A DNA stretch of 64,000 bases from JBQQPY01 sp052258065 (GTDB lineage Bacteria; Pseudomonadota; Gammaproteobacteria; Enterobacterales; Enterobacteriaceae), in the NCBI GenBank assembly GCA_052258065.1, contig JBQQPY010000002.1:1426001-1490000 (forward strand), written 5' to 3'. Made by a program: the position numbers and the translations under genes. Positions 39,230 to 49,729 of the stretch are shown piece after piece (the stretch's first letter is position 1; every line of letters starts with the position of its first letter). Below the pieces are notes generated by a model that was given only the letters and a program-made list of their open reading frames with translations, did no database searches and was not told the DNA's origin.

Positions 39230-40178
39230 GTCACTTATCTATATACTTTGACTAACTTTTTCTCTCAGTTCTAAATAGCATATTTTTACAGTTAAGACTG
39301 CAGATCTCGAATCATCGAATTGATTGAGTCAGGTAGATGTCAAATCAATTCTTATATTACGGCCTAGTCGAGTAAGCAGTGCCGTAAAACCGGAAATTAC
39401 AGCTCTAAATTTAGAGGAAATTCAAATCTCGGATTAAAAATTGATGCGTATTCTAATTTTAGAAGAACACTCATTGATAGATTTTGTAATCTAACCTTGT
39501 CTGAAATATAGCCCTCCTAAAAGCGCTTTCAGCATTCAAACGAGTCTTGTCACTCTATCGTGCCTTTCACTGTCACATGATAAAGGTTAAAAAATACGAT
39601 ACATGCACTGAATAAGAGCGCGACGATGTAATTTATGCGTATAAATTATGAGCTGAAGAAATGTCATATTTTCACTAGAGAAACTTGTTTTTATTGATGC
39701 AATGACAACAAAGACAAATATTATTAGCTTAAAAAGCGGCCGAAGATGAGGCCAACGACGCTAGGCTAATGTACTTCTTTCCCATAAGAAAACGAGAATA
39801 CTGACTTCTAGCATACAAGTCTATCTAGATTCAGTGCAACCATGCTACTCGAAGGAGTAATGAGAAAACATACTTGCCTTGCTTGTGTAGAACAAGCACT
39901 TCTTCCTGCGCTTGTATTAGGAAATATCATGATAAATAATTTTGTTACTTATAAAGTTGATAGTGTGCGAGAAGTTATTAAGGCTAAAGGTATACCTCTT
40001 CTTTATCTTCTTCTTTATTCGCCGAATTTAAATCCTATCGAGATGGCGATTCTCAAGCCAAAATCATTGCTGAGAAAAACAGTAGAAAAAACTGTTGATT
40101 GGCTTTTGAATTCGATTGCTCAGGCTATTAAGTTGGTTTTTAGCGAAATATAAACTGGAATAGATAAGAAAGGCTCTA
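39230..40178 (+). pseudogene. IS630-a copy, near full length, C-terminal frame open
   Basis: Whole element from about 39235 to its end AAACTGGAATAGATAAGAAA (40153-40172). The N-terminal half is broken, but 39842-40153 is an open 103-codon frame with ILGN-type MINNFVTYKVDSVREVIKAK and LLYSPNLNPIEMAILKPKSL, the DDE C-terminal part with the final catalytic Glu. Confidence 0.8.
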
Positions 40179-40179
40179 A

Positions 40180-40850
40180 TCGCGGCCTTGGCTTTATAGA
40201 GAGGGATAGAAAGCCATCGAGTAGCTTGATCTATCCCTACGAAAAGATATACGCTGTACGTCAATATGCAGATAACCAAGCCTATAAATTTTAAAGGATT
40301 TTTGCTTTGGTTTTACGGCTTTCTCCTGCACGACAACACGCCAATCTCCTAATCCATGTCTGTTTAAACAACGCTATCGCGCTAAATCTAATGCGGATAT
40401 TGAGGATAGTAGCCCTGCACGTGACGCTATAGATAGAAAATCTACGGCAAGAACCATTGATTCGCTGTCAAATGCGATCCCTCAATTAAACATTACAACA
40501 ATTTTATTGCAGCTCGATATAAACTAGAATAGATGAAAAGTTCCTGAGCCAAAAGTAAATGCAAAATCCTTACTTTCTTAAAGAGCTTCTCTGATTTTAA
40601 GTGTAGTAGTTGTTTAACGATGCAACCTAATCATCATGAAATTTTGTTCTCTAGTACATCTCTCAATAGCCATCTTGCCATGAATAGAAATGTACTATGA
40701 AGGTTTCTATAATAATCTGAGACCGAAAATAAATTAACGATAAAGAGAACATAAAACCAGCGTGCTTTCCTTCTAAAGCGATAAGGCAAGAGAGTAAGGC
40801 GCTGGTGAGTAAAAGCGTTGCTTAGGCATGAATGCTGACGCCTGCGCACG
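40180..40850. mobile_element. IS481 relic with an IS630-a end inside
   Basis: 40180-40400 and 40540-40740 are IS481 on the minus strand (FVGIDQATRWLSIPLYKAKA near 40190-40250; N-terminal start near 40640). 40400-40535 is the right end of IS630-a on the plus strand (AAGAACCATTGATTCGCTGT, AAACTAGAATAGATGAAAAG). Confidence 0.65.
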
Positions 40851-40920
40851 ATAAAGAGACTAAAGAAATTATAGAAGCCATGACTGCCGAACGCCATGGC
40901 GCGACCGCGCCCGACATGGC

Positions 40921-42132
40921 TCAGCGATATTTCCGCATGACAAGTGTTGCGTTGGTGCCGCCGAAACCAAAGCTATTGCTCATGACGGTAGTTAATATGC
41001 ATTCAGTCGGTTCAGTGATGACGTTCATCCCCTCCGCCTGCTGATCGAGTTCATCAATATTAATGCTGGGGGCAATAAAACAATGCTCCAGCATTAATAG
41101 CGTAAAGATTGTCTCATGTACACCTGCCGCGCCTAGCGAGTGACCAGTCATCGCTTTAGTCGAGGAGAACGCCGGGTGCTGGCTGCCAAAGGTTTCACGA
41201 ATCGCCAACAGCTCTTGCACGTCGCCGACCGGCGTGGAAGTGCCGTGGACGTTAAGATAATCTACCGGCGTATCAACATCTTTCAGCGCCATTTTCATGC
41301 AGCGAATGGCGCCTTCGCCGGATGGCAGCACCATGTCTGAGCCGTCAGAGGTCGCGCCATAACCGATGATTTCGGCATAAATATGAGCACCGCGCGACCG
41401 AGCATGCTCCAGCTCTTCCACGACCACTATACCGCCGCCGCCAGCGATAATAAATCCATCACGATTGACATCATAGGTACGCGACGCTTTCTCTGGTGTT
41501 TCATTATAGTGGGTGGATAACGCCCCCATCGCATCAAATTCACAGGCCATTTCCCAGCACAGCTCTTCACCGCCACCGGCGAAGACCACATCTTGCTTGC
41601 CAAGCTGAATCATTTCTGCAGCATTACCGATGCAATGCGCAGAGGTTGAACAAGCCGAGCTAATAGAATAATTGATACCGCGAATTTTAAAGGGGGTCGC
41701 TAAGCACGCCGATACGCCGGAGGCCATGGCTTTGGTAACCATATAAGGCCCTACGCCGCGTAAGCCGCGGGCGCGCATGCCGTCAGCTCCGGCAACCTGA
41801 TTACGCGGCGAGCCTCCGCCGGAGCCCACAATAAGGCCAGTACAATCGTTAGAGACCATGTCAGGCGTTAATCCGGAATCGGCAATCGCTTGCTCCATGG
41901 CTAGAAAGGCGTAGACAGAGGCATCACTCATAAATCGTGCTATTTTGCGATCAATCAGACCGGTAGTATCGAGCTTGACATTACCCCAGACGTGACTGCG
42001 CATGCCGGAATCTTTTAATTCCTGAGAAAAGGTAATCCCGCAGCGGCCTTGTTGCAAGGAAGCCAGGACTTCTTTTTTGTCGTTACCGATACTTGATAAG
42101 ATTCCCAGGCCGGTAATCACAGCACGTTTCAT
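40921..42132 (-). CDS. fabB: 3-oxoacyl-[ACP] synthase I
   Basis: Condensing enzyme that elongates acyl-ACP and is needed for unsaturated fatty acids. 403 aa against 406 in E. coli, MKRAVITGLGILSSIGNDKK. Active-site Cys in SISSACSTSAHCIGNAAEMI (about Cys161), the two catalytic His in LNVHGTSTPVGDV and TGHSLGAAGVHETI, and the C-terminal NSFGFGGTNATLVMRKYR. GAGAGG precedes the ATG. Divergent from the mnmC relic, with a FabR-type palindrome 45-62 bases upstream. Intact. Confidence 0.96.
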   Translation of the reverse strand: MKRAVITGLGILSSIGNDKKEVLASLQQGRCGITFSQELKDSGMRSHVWGNVKLDTTGLIDRKIARFMSDASVYAFLAMEQAIADSGLTPDMVSNDCTGLIVGSGGGSPRNQVAGADGMRARGLRGVGPYMVTKAMASGVSACLATPFKIRGINYSISSACSTSAHCIGNAAEMIQLGKQDVVFAGGGEELCWEMACEFDAMGALSTHYNETPEKASRTYDVNRDGFIIAGGGGIVVVEELEHARSRGAHIYAEIIGYGATSDGSDMVLPSGEGAIRCMKMALKDVDTPVDYLNVHGTSTPVGDVQELLAIRETFGSQHPAFSSTKAMTGHSLGAAGVHETIFTLLMLEHCFIAPSINIDELDQQAEGMNVITEPTECILTTVMSNSFGFGGTNATLVMRKYR

Positions 42133-42176
42133 TTAATACCTCTCGTAATAATGTTGGAGTTTGAGTCACGCACTTT

Positions 42177-42194
42177 AGCTTACAGATGTAAGCT
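42177..42194. promoter_or_regulatory. FabR-type operator upstream of fabB
   Basis: Perfect 8+8 palindrome AGCTTACA-GA-TGTAAGCT. The enteric FabR site at fabB, as I recall it, is AGCGTACA-NN-TGTACGCT, at about the same distance from the start. The two arms changed together, which suggests the symmetry is still selected or the site was ancestral. Confidence 0.65.
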
Positions 42195-42327
42195 GAACAA
42201 GCCTGATGAGCGGATGTGAGCAAAATTTGCACTGAAAAGCCTGTGTAGTTAGAATCGCACGACTCTTCCTGCCATGAGCCTGCTGCCATGAACCGCCGCG
42301 CTATTGTGCCCGCCGTAGTACGCTAAA

Positions 42328-43380
42328 ATGAAAGGGTACAGTTATTTCCCTAAAATTTTATGACATTTACTTTCCCAATCAGGCTAGCTTAGCAAAAACG
42401 CGCCATGTTTTTCTCAACAGAAACAACTTGCCAGCCTGCTTTACGCATCATCAAGACTCGGTCTTCCGGGTGGCAGAAACTGAGCTAAGCACCGACCTCA
42501 ATTTTTTGGCCTTATGGCATGCCTTTGATCAACACTGGCGACAACAGTCAATAACGAGCGCACAGAGCCTGCATTTTATCTACTTTAAGAAATTTTCGCT
42601 CAGATCGGAAAACTTACAGCGGTGCACTTGAGCTGCAGGAAGAGCTGACGCCGCTAGTGCGAGCACTGCAACCCCCCTCTAGCCGCCGCTGTTGGCCGGG
42701 ACTCACTGTCTAGTGCTAGGGCACGGCTGGGTCATTATTAATATCGCTTTTGGCGATATGAACGCGCTTACTATCACGCTGGATCCCAGCCTTGAAAATC
42801 GCGTTGATGCCTGGTTTTTAATAATTTCGCGACAGCGAATAATCCCCATATATGACGGGAAACGCTATTTTGTTATATCTAGCTTAGCGGAATTAACCAG
42901 CAGTTTCACTACCTTTACCGCTGTCGGCTTTGTTCACCGCGAGCCTTAGCAGGCCGGATTCGGCGTGACAAAGATAAAGCGCCCTGGTATGTGCGTTCCG
43001 CAGCCCCCGGGTGATCGAGCGATACCGAGGCACAGCCCGCCCGCATCACGCTTTATCGCGACGACGCTCAACCAGCTAGGACGCTTTCGGTTGTCGTCAG
43101 GGCGAACCCTACCCATTGAACAATCACCGGCATAATGCGCTGGTCAGTTTTATACTACGGCGTTGTTTTAATTGATTACTGATACGTTAGATGAACAATA
43201 GCAGACCGGGTAGCGTAGTGCCACTGATCCGGTTGAAGCACCTGATAATTCCCTGCTCTAGTGCTAACCGCTGCGCGACGACAATACAGCCGTTGGCAAA
43301 ACTACTGATGGCACTAGTGCGCCTGCCATCAGATGCTCAATTTTTACTACGATATCTGCAAGGCTTCCGCTCCGAATGAT
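42328..43380 (+). pseudogene. mnmC: mnmC relic (tRNA wobble-uridine modification enzyme)
   Basis: Bifunctional enzyme finishing mnm5s2U34 in tRNA, 668 aa in E. coli. Here about a third of the length with many breaks: start MKGYSYFPKIL; SLAKTRHVFLNRNNL; ETELSTDLNFLALWHAFDQH; LHFIYFKKFSLRSENL; FGDMNALTITLDPSLENRVD plus AWFL; FTAVGFVHREP; then FAD-domain text RQGEPYPLNNHRHNALVSFI near 43100-43165. The end, FLLRYLQGFRSE near 43345-43380, may be the C-terminus. Divergent from fabB as in E. coli. Genes yfcL, yfcM, yfcA and mepA expected before aroC are absent. Confidence 0.85.
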
Positions 43381-43420
43381 AGCGGTTCTAGCTAAACCGT
43401 GAATAACCTACGCATCATCG

Positions 43421-44505
43421 TCACCATGCCGGTGCCGCCGCAAGGATATCCGCGCACTGCGCACGCTGGCGCAATAAATGATCCATTAGTACGATCGCCA
43501 TCATGGCCTCGGCGATAGGCACCGCGCGTATACCAACACAAGGATCGTGACGACCAGAGATCACTATCTCCACCGCCTCGCCGTTGCGATTTATCGTCTG
43601 ACCGGACACTACGATACTAGAGGTAGGCTTCAAGGCGATATGAGCGATCACCGGCTGGCCGCTGCTAATACCGCCGAGAATACCGCCGGCGTGATTGCTT
43701 TTAAAACCCTCGGGAATGATCTCGTCACGGTTTTCGCTGCCGTGCTTATCGATCACCGAGAAGCCATCACCTATCTCGACTCCTTTCACGGCGTTAATAC
43801 TCATTAGTGCGTGGGCCAAATCGGCATCAAGACGATCGAACACCGGCTCGCCCAGGCCAGCGGGCAAATTCTCTGCCATAACCGTGACCCTGGCGCCGAT
43901 AGACTCCCCGGTTTTTTTTAAATCGCGCATCAACGCATCGAGCACTTCCAAACAATCGATATCCGGGCAGAAAAACGGATTTTTTCTACCTGCGCCCAAT
44001 CTTTGAGTGCGCAGCGAATATTGCCCATTTGCGCTAGAAAACCGCGCACCTGCACGCCGCAGTGTTGCTCCAAATAGATCTTAGCGATAGTACCTGCGGC
44101 GACGCGTATCACCGTTTCCCGTGCCGATGAACGACCGCCGCCGCGATAATCTCGCCGCCCATACTTCCGTTCGTAGCTGTAATCGGCGTGGCCCGGACGG
44201 TAGAGACCCTTGATCGAGCTGTAATCTTCTGAGCACTGATCTGCATTTTCAATAAGCAGCCCGATGCTGGTACCGGTAGTGACGCCCTCAAATACACCGG
44301 ATAGGATCTTCACGCGATCCGGCTCGCACCGCTGCGTGGTATAGCACGACGTGCCGGGCCTCCGGCGGTCGAGATTGCACTGCAGGTCGTCTTCGCTAAG
44401 CGGAATACCCGGTGGTACGCCGTCAACAATTCCACCTAGTGCAGGACCGTGTGATTCACCGAAAGTGGTAACGCGGAAAAATTGTCCAATACTGTTTCCT
44501 GCCAT
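43421..44505 (-). pseudogene. aroC: Chorismate synthase with one frameshift in an A run
   Basis: Final common step of aromatic biosynthesis. Apart from one position the gene is complete (361 codons): MAGNSIGQFFRVTTFGESHG, RRRPGTSCYTTQRCEPDRV, RPGHADYSYERKYGRRDYRG and GGRSSARETVIRVAAG in the first frame; NPFFCPDIDCLEVLDALMRD, PAGLGEPVFDRLDADLAHAL, SNHAGGILGGISSGQPVIAH and RHDPCVGIRAVPIAEAMMAI in the second. The frames meet at six A (complement of 43980-43985), where seven would give VEKNPFFCP. Could be a pseudogene, slippage-rescued or an assembly error. Lies beside prmB as in E. coli. Confidence 0.9.
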
Positions 44506-44582
44506 CCGGCTTCCTTATCAATTCCTCAAAAATAAAAGAGAAACTCCCTAGCCATAAAGGCTCTATGACTGGGGCAGAGATT

Positions 44583-45515
44583 TTAATCACGGTACAGCTT
44601 AAAAAGTTCGCTACAGGCAATTAACTGCTGTCGCGTCAACATGAATATACCGTCGCCACCAAAGGTCAATTCCAGCCAGCGGAACGGCACCTGTGGGTAT
44701 TGCGCTATCAAACACAGCATGCTGTTACCTACTTCGCAAATTATCACGCCATCCTCAGCAAGGTAATCTGGCGCACAGGCTAGAATACGCCGCACCAACT
44801 TGAGTCCATCGCTGCCAGCGGCCAAGCCCAACACCGGTTCGGCATAGAATTCAGCCGGCAGATTATTCATATCCTCCTCATCTACATAAGGCGGATTAGT
44901 GAGGATTACGTCATAGGGCTGCGGCAGTAAGTCACAGAATAAATCAGAGCAAATTAGGCTTACCCGACACTCAACGCCGTGCGCCTGGATATTGCGCTCC
45001 GCCACCGCCAACACTTCAGGATTAATATCGACTGCGTCGACCTCCGCTTCGCGATAAGCGTAGACGCAGGCGATGGCGATGCAACCGCTGCCGGCACACA
45101 TATCAAGGATGCGCGTCGGCGAATACGTTAGCAGATCGCGAAAACGATCGATAATCAGTTCGCCAATAGGCGAACGCGGAATTACTACGCGATCGTCAAC
45201 ATAAAACTCCAGGCCACAGAACCAGGCCTTATTAGTCAAGTACGGCACGGGTATGCGCTCATTAACTCGGCGCATGACCCGCTTGACTAAGCGAGCACGC
45301 TCACTGGAAGTCAGGCGCGTACCGCGTATCTCTGGTGGCAGATCTAACGGCAGGAACAAACTGGGCAATACTAAGTGCAGCGCTTCATCCCACGGATTAT
45401 CGGTACCGTGACCGTAATAGAGTTGCGCGGCATTAAATTGGCTGACTGCCCAGCGAAGCATGTCCTGTATTGTATGCATTTCCGCTATCGCTTCATCCAC
45501 AAGAAATTTATCCAA
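44583..45515 (-). CDS. prmB: Release-independent ribosomal protein L3 Gln methyltransferase
   Basis: SAM-dependent N5-glutamine methyltransferase acting on ribosomal protein L3. From a TTG at 45515 the product is 310 aa, the E. coli length: LDKFLVDEAIAEMHTIQDML against [20 protein letters not shown]; GGAGG lies just before the TTG. SAM-binding ILDMCAGSGCIAIACVYAYR and the substrate motif LTNPPYVDEEDM are kept. The frame continues to 45608 with an ATG, but that part is MITE-2-like sequence. The last residues FKLYRD match the family end. Confidence 0.92.
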   Translation of the reverse strand: MDKFLVDEAIAEMHTIQDMLRWAVSQFNAAQLYYGHGTDNPWDEALHLVLPSLFLPLDLPPEIRGTRLTSSERARLVKRVMRRVNERIPVPYLTNKAWFCGLEFYVDDRVVIPRSPIGELIIDRFRDLLTYSPTRILDMCAGSGCIAIACVYAYREAEVDAVDINPEVLAVAERNIQAHGVECRVSLICSDLFCDLLPQPYDVILTNPPYVDEEDMNNLPAEFYAEPVLGLAAGSDGLKLVRRILACAPDYLAEDGVIICEVGNSMLCLIAQYPQVPFRWLELTFGGDGIFMLTRQQLIACSELFKLYRD

Positions 45516-45529
45516 CCCCCCTCCACAGC

Positions 45530-45830
45530 TTTCCCTTTTTTTATTAAGCGCTAGTGTCACATCACATATTAAATTACGGATAAAGACGCTTGAACTTAAT
45601 GCGAGCATTATCAGTAGTAGAATGCCAATCGATCTTAGCGTTTATCTGTGTGTACCAAGCAATAAGTTTATTTCGCAAATGTCTCAATATTGTAAAGAAA
45701 ATGATTCAGGCATTGATCAATCAGCATATTGAGTTTAATTTCCGAAATGTTTAGCTAACTACTATGTTTAGGTATATAAACGAATTCAAAACGATCTCAG
45801 AAAACGTTGAAGAGATTCACTGGGAATCTT
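45530..45830. repeat. MITE-2-like fragment and unrecognised AT-rich DNA
   Basis: CTAGTGTCACATCACATATT at 45550-45569 and AAGACGCTTGAACTTAATGC match the stretch at 25981-26025 inside a MITE-2 copy. The rest to 45830 shows nothing clear. Confidence 0.45.
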
Positions 45831-46545
45831 GATCATGTTACATTTCGTAAGATAATATAGTTTTTAAAGAATTTAATCTTAATTTTGTACTAATATTGCA
45901 TAGACTGCAATAGCGTTTTACTACCCAGTTCTGATTGAGATAATTCCCGCTTGTAGAGCCAGAGATGTCGATGTAATGTGACCCTAGGCTCTTCACCAGA
46001 ATCAAAATATTAATTTTTCAAAATCTCTTCTGTACGCCTATTAAATCTCTTGACTATACGATCCCTTTGTGGTGGATTAGTGATCCAAGACCGTATTCTA
46101 TATCAAGCTCTATACATAAGCCGTTGAATTCGTGTTTTTTCGGTAGCTGAACGTTTTCGCAGGCTAAAAAGATAATCTGTAAATTCTTTGTCATTGTCTG
46201 CAAGCACTCAATAAATAGCTATCAGACAGGCTCGACCAAGATCATCCAAGAAATGTCGCACATTAGCTACAGTATTTGATTTAGAGTTGTTTAGTCTATA
46301 TCTACGAAAAGAATAACGTCGTGAGGTTTTATTAAAATATTTCATCTCAAAATGAACATAACCAGACTCATAGCTTTTTAACGCTTTATGCTTTGGTGTT
46401 GGTGCTTTCTCCTTCATATCACGCAAACGCATGAATTCATGCCCATATAAATAACGATTTAGGCCAGATTGAGATACGGAGGAATTCAAGAACTCGCGTA
46501 CCACCGCTAAAAGATTGTTCAGTAGAAAAATTAGTCTCTGGAAAC
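45830..46545 (-). mobile_element. IS481-type relic
   Basis: Complement runs from the C-terminal end near 45845 to the N-terminal domain; 46208-46540 is the best piece, LLAVVREFLNSSVSQSGLNR, KHKALKSYESGYVHFEMKYF and NVRHFLDDLGRACLIAI. It is joined at about 46545 to an IS630-b relic. Confidence 0.75.
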
Positions 46546-47165
46546 TGCCGGATTGATCAGGCCTATAAAGCGGACGATGCACGTTCAGCACGCTTTCCAC
46601 AACTGCAACGAAATCAACATTGGTTTCTGGCGGTATAACCAAGTCAATCTTTGTTCAAAGATTTTAATTTTTTTATTATGCGGTTTACTGTTTCACGAAA
46701 CATCGTTGTGACGTATTGTAGTTCCAGAGCTTTATCGACCAGCAGTCGCAAGATTTACTGTCCCCGCCCTTCTGGCAACTTACTGCAACTTAGCCTAATT
46801 AAATGCGCTTCAGTATCATTATCGACAATGCGGTTATAGACTCGTTTCCTTGGTTTACGGCTCGGGAACTGCCTTAATCTCTTTTTCGATAAAACAATAT
46901 TTGAGCCGATCGATCTTACGAGCATCTATTTGTAAAATCTCGGCCACCGCCTCGCTACTCCGTCGCTTTACATGTTAAATTTATGTATTTTAAATAAAAA
47001 AATAAATGCATTTACAACTTTCTATGTGCATACTTCTCTTTGCTGCACGACACTTTCAGTTGCGTGCCTTCTTGCAACCTGAAGATAATAATGTATTTTT
47101 AGGGCATTTCTTCATCTCTAGATACAGATACTACAACTGTTACTTTTTACGCATTAAGATAATAG
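46545..47165 (-). mobile_element. IS630-b relic (5' half)
   Basis: MVIPPETNVDFVAVVESVLN at 46560-46642, then helix-turn-helix text (DNDTEAHLIRLSC-like) at 46780-46830, to the element end TTACTTTTTACGCATTAAGA near 47140-47160. Confidence 0.7.
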
Positions 47166-47280
47166 TCTGACATGAAGTGACAGACAAAGCAGCAGCCAAT
47201 AACCCCTGCAGAGAAACGACGTCATATTTTGCCGTCAACGGTAAGGAAGGGATAAACTAATATAGATGAAGAGAAAAGCA

Positions 47281-47811
47281 ATGAAAAAACGATTTACACT
47301 GGCAGAAGATGAGCTACTGCTATTCAGGCAGACAGTGCTGGGCGCTAAGCCGCTACCGCAAGACCAGGTAAGACCGTCCTCGCAGCGTCGTATAAAAATC
47401 AATCTACCATCACGACGATTTCTCCAGGAAGAGATAAGCGATAGTTTCTACTTTTCCGATGAATTCCAGCCACTGCTTCAGGAGGGCGGGCCGCCGCGCT
47501 ATGTCCGCTCGGACGTGAGCGCGCATGAGGTAAAAAAGCTACGGCGCGGTGATTATACGCCAGAGCTTTTTTTAGATTTGCACGGGCTCACGCGGGCGGA
47601 AGCAAAACAAGAATTAAGCGCGCTGATCAGCGCCTGCCGGCGTGAACATGTATATTGTGCCTGCGTTATGCACGGACACGGTAAACATATCTTGAAGCAG
47701 CAAACACCGCTTTGGCTGGCGCAACATCCTGACGTTAAAGGTTTTCATCAAGCTCCGAAAGAATTTGGCGGCAGCGCAGCGCTGTCGATTCTGGTAGAGT
47801 TAGCGCTTTAA
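47281..47811 (+). CDS. smrB: Smr-domain endonuclease (ribosome rescue factor SmrB)
   Basis: SmrB cleaves mRNA at collided ribosomes. 176 aa; the ATG at 47281 gives MKKRFTLAEDELLLFRQTVL, as E. coli SmrB; five codons further upstream (ATG 47266) is also possible. Conserved FYFSDEFQPLLQEGGPPRYV, KKLRRGDYTPELFLDLHGLT, ACRREHVYCACVMHGHGKHI and LKQQTPLWLAQHPDVKGFHQ with the Smr motifs LDLHG and HGHG. Slightly shorter C-terminus than E. coli. Divergent from prmB, a pair normally about 30 bases apart, here separated by 1.7 kb of IS debris. Confidence 0.95.
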   Translation: MKKRFTLAEDELLLFRQTVLGAKPLPQDQVRPSSQRRIKINLPSRRFLQEEISDSFYFSDEFQPLLQEGGPPRYVRSDVSAHEVKKLRRGDYTPELFLDLHGLTRAEAKQELSALISACRREHVYCACVMHGHGKHILKQQTPLWLAQHPDVKGFHQAPKEFGGSAALSILVELAL

Positions 47812-48590
47812 AAGATAAAAGTTGTGGTAGTGCTACCGGATTCATCGTCATCTTACCGGAATGTCCCGACACATCTCTCCATGTCTGCTATCACGCCGTG
47901 GAGAATTATTAGCAATTTTAGTGTATAGCGATCAGGCTACGTTCTACTCTGACACCTCGCAAACCTATTCTCTATCCTTAAATTTAATCTGGTTTATCAA
48001 CAGGGTCAGCAGATGAAATCCTCTTAATCGATTTCAGCTTTCCTGAACAGACTGGAGCGGCTTTATTTCTCTGGCATCTGCAGCGCCGCAAGATATTTTA
48101 CTAAAATCTCGATAAAAATATCAAAGGCCTTGTTCGCGGCATTGCGGCTTTTTGCTAGAGAATTTTTGATCTATTCCCATTTATATCCTGCTTTAACAAA
48201 AATGTAACAATTTTACAAGAAATTTCTTGCATGGCTTGAGCTATCGCATTCTACAGCAAATCAACAGTTCTTTCTGAAGATTTTCTGAGAAGTGATTTAT
48301 AGATTAGAAATATCATTTTGATAGGATTCAAATCCGGCCTCAAAAGCGAAAGATAAAGAAGAATTGCATATTTAATCTAAATAGCGTCTTGCACACTATC
48401 AGCTTTATAAGTAGCTAAATCATCTATTATTACGATAGTTCTTCATGCAAGTTTAAGGAAAAGCACCCGCTCTATATAAGAAAAATTAAGTTTTTACTGT
48501 AAAATATACTATTTAAACCTCAGAAAAAATTAGCCATAGCATATAGATAAATTGCTATGTAATATGCTAGAAAAAGATACTCTAGCTAAA
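47812..48590 (-). mobile_element. Unrecognised stretch, then IS630-a relic (about 48160-48590)
   Basis: 47812-48155 has gene-like patches (for example 48040-48155) but no family I recognise. 48160-48590 is IS630-a on the minus strand: TTATATCCTGCTTTAACAAA end, DDE text at 48330-48440, and after a loss the left end near 48580. Confidence 0.6.
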
Positions 48591-48739
48591 TATTTTGCAG
48601 ATCAGCCTTCACTTTCTGTTGCATCGCTTTAAGAAGTAAAACTATAGCGTTACCCATTTTGCAGACTCAACAACGTGCGCGCTATCTTTTCGGAAACATC
48701 TTTTCTATAGCACTCAAAAACCAAGAGCATCCCTAGTAG

Positions 48740-49440
48740 CCAGCTTGGAGAATGCGCTTAGACATTTAGTCCCGGATTATTATATAGACCCTCGTTGAGC
48801 AGACCTGTTCATAGCAAGATGGCCACTCAGAGATATAGGTTAGGGCAAAAAATCATAATAATTAGACTCCATAGTCAGGCAACTACAACACCTAAAATCA
48901 GGGTCACTCTTCAAGCAAGTAATAAGCCAGCATCTACTTTGGCTAAGCGTTATGGCCTATCTGAACTGATAGTTTCTAAATAGAAAAACCAGATAGTGTT
49001 GAAGATTATGGCGATATTCTTTATTGTTTACAGACGACGCCGTTACTGCTCAGGAAGCCCTAGCGGCTTCTCTGCAAAAGACGATTTTTCTCCCATTAGA
49101 CGATCTGTTGACGGTCGCATGCTGTCGCATTCTGGAAGACAGAATAATTTATTTTTTAATAATTTAGATTTAGTAATATTTTATATACTATAATAAAGTT
49201 TTACTAGCTAATATTGATTGATGTAATTCCTGATTATAGATCCAAATATATGGGTGCAATGTGAGCCCAAGCTTTTCAGTAGAATAAAGTAGCTTTTTAG
49301 CACACCCTCTATACACGAATTAAGTCGTTCAACTGTACGATTCGTTCGTTTGTGAGCGCAACCGTAAGCTAAAACATTGTTTTATATCAATCTCTACACA
49401 TAAACCATTGAATTCATGTTTCCCTTCACCACTATGTTAA
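48740..49440. mobile_element. IS481 5' half (+) abutting IS481 3' part (-)
   Basis: TTAGTCCCGGATTATTATAT near 48766 is the 5' end of IS481; 48862-48983 reads IRLHSQATTTPKIRVTLQAS followed by NKPASTLAKRYGLSEL. From about 49150 to 49440 the minus strand carries the C-terminal part of another copy. Confidence 0.7.
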
Positions 49441-49725
49441 AACGGATCCACATTGATAATTCAGTCACTATTTAAAAAGAAATCAAAAAATGATCTTGGA
49501 TACTTAAAAATCACAAGATGCTTTGATGAGTAACGATAAACGCATCCATATTCGCAATCTCTACATCAAAAAAACGCTAAGCAGTACCGGGGGTTCAGGA
49601 CCATGCCAGTCAGAATTTTTCTTCAATCACGCATCGGTACACAAAAACTACAGAGTACGTTTAGAGTACTTTTTTCGCCTCACACCCCTTCTGCATAGTG
49701 GTGTTTTATAACCACTGATTTAAAT
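49440..49725. repeat. Repeat of unknown class (also near 55740-55930)
   Basis: Shares CAATCTCTACATCAAAAAAA-like text, AGTCAGAATTTTTCTTCAAT and TAGAGTACTTTTTTCGCCTC with 55760-55890. Broken coding text, family not recognised. Confidence 0.4.
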
Positions 49726-49729
49726 TAAG

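Noticed and set aside
39842..40153. Transposase-like frame of 103 codons as a working gene
   Set aside because: Only the C-terminal DDE part is open; the N-terminal half of the same IS630-a copy is full of stops.
46208..46642. Open frame of 144 codons that looks like a single unknown protein
   Set aside because: It is a chimera: the first about 30 codons are IS630-b (MVIPPETNVDFVAVVESVLN) and the rest IS481 (LLAVVREFLN onwards), produced by adjoining relics.
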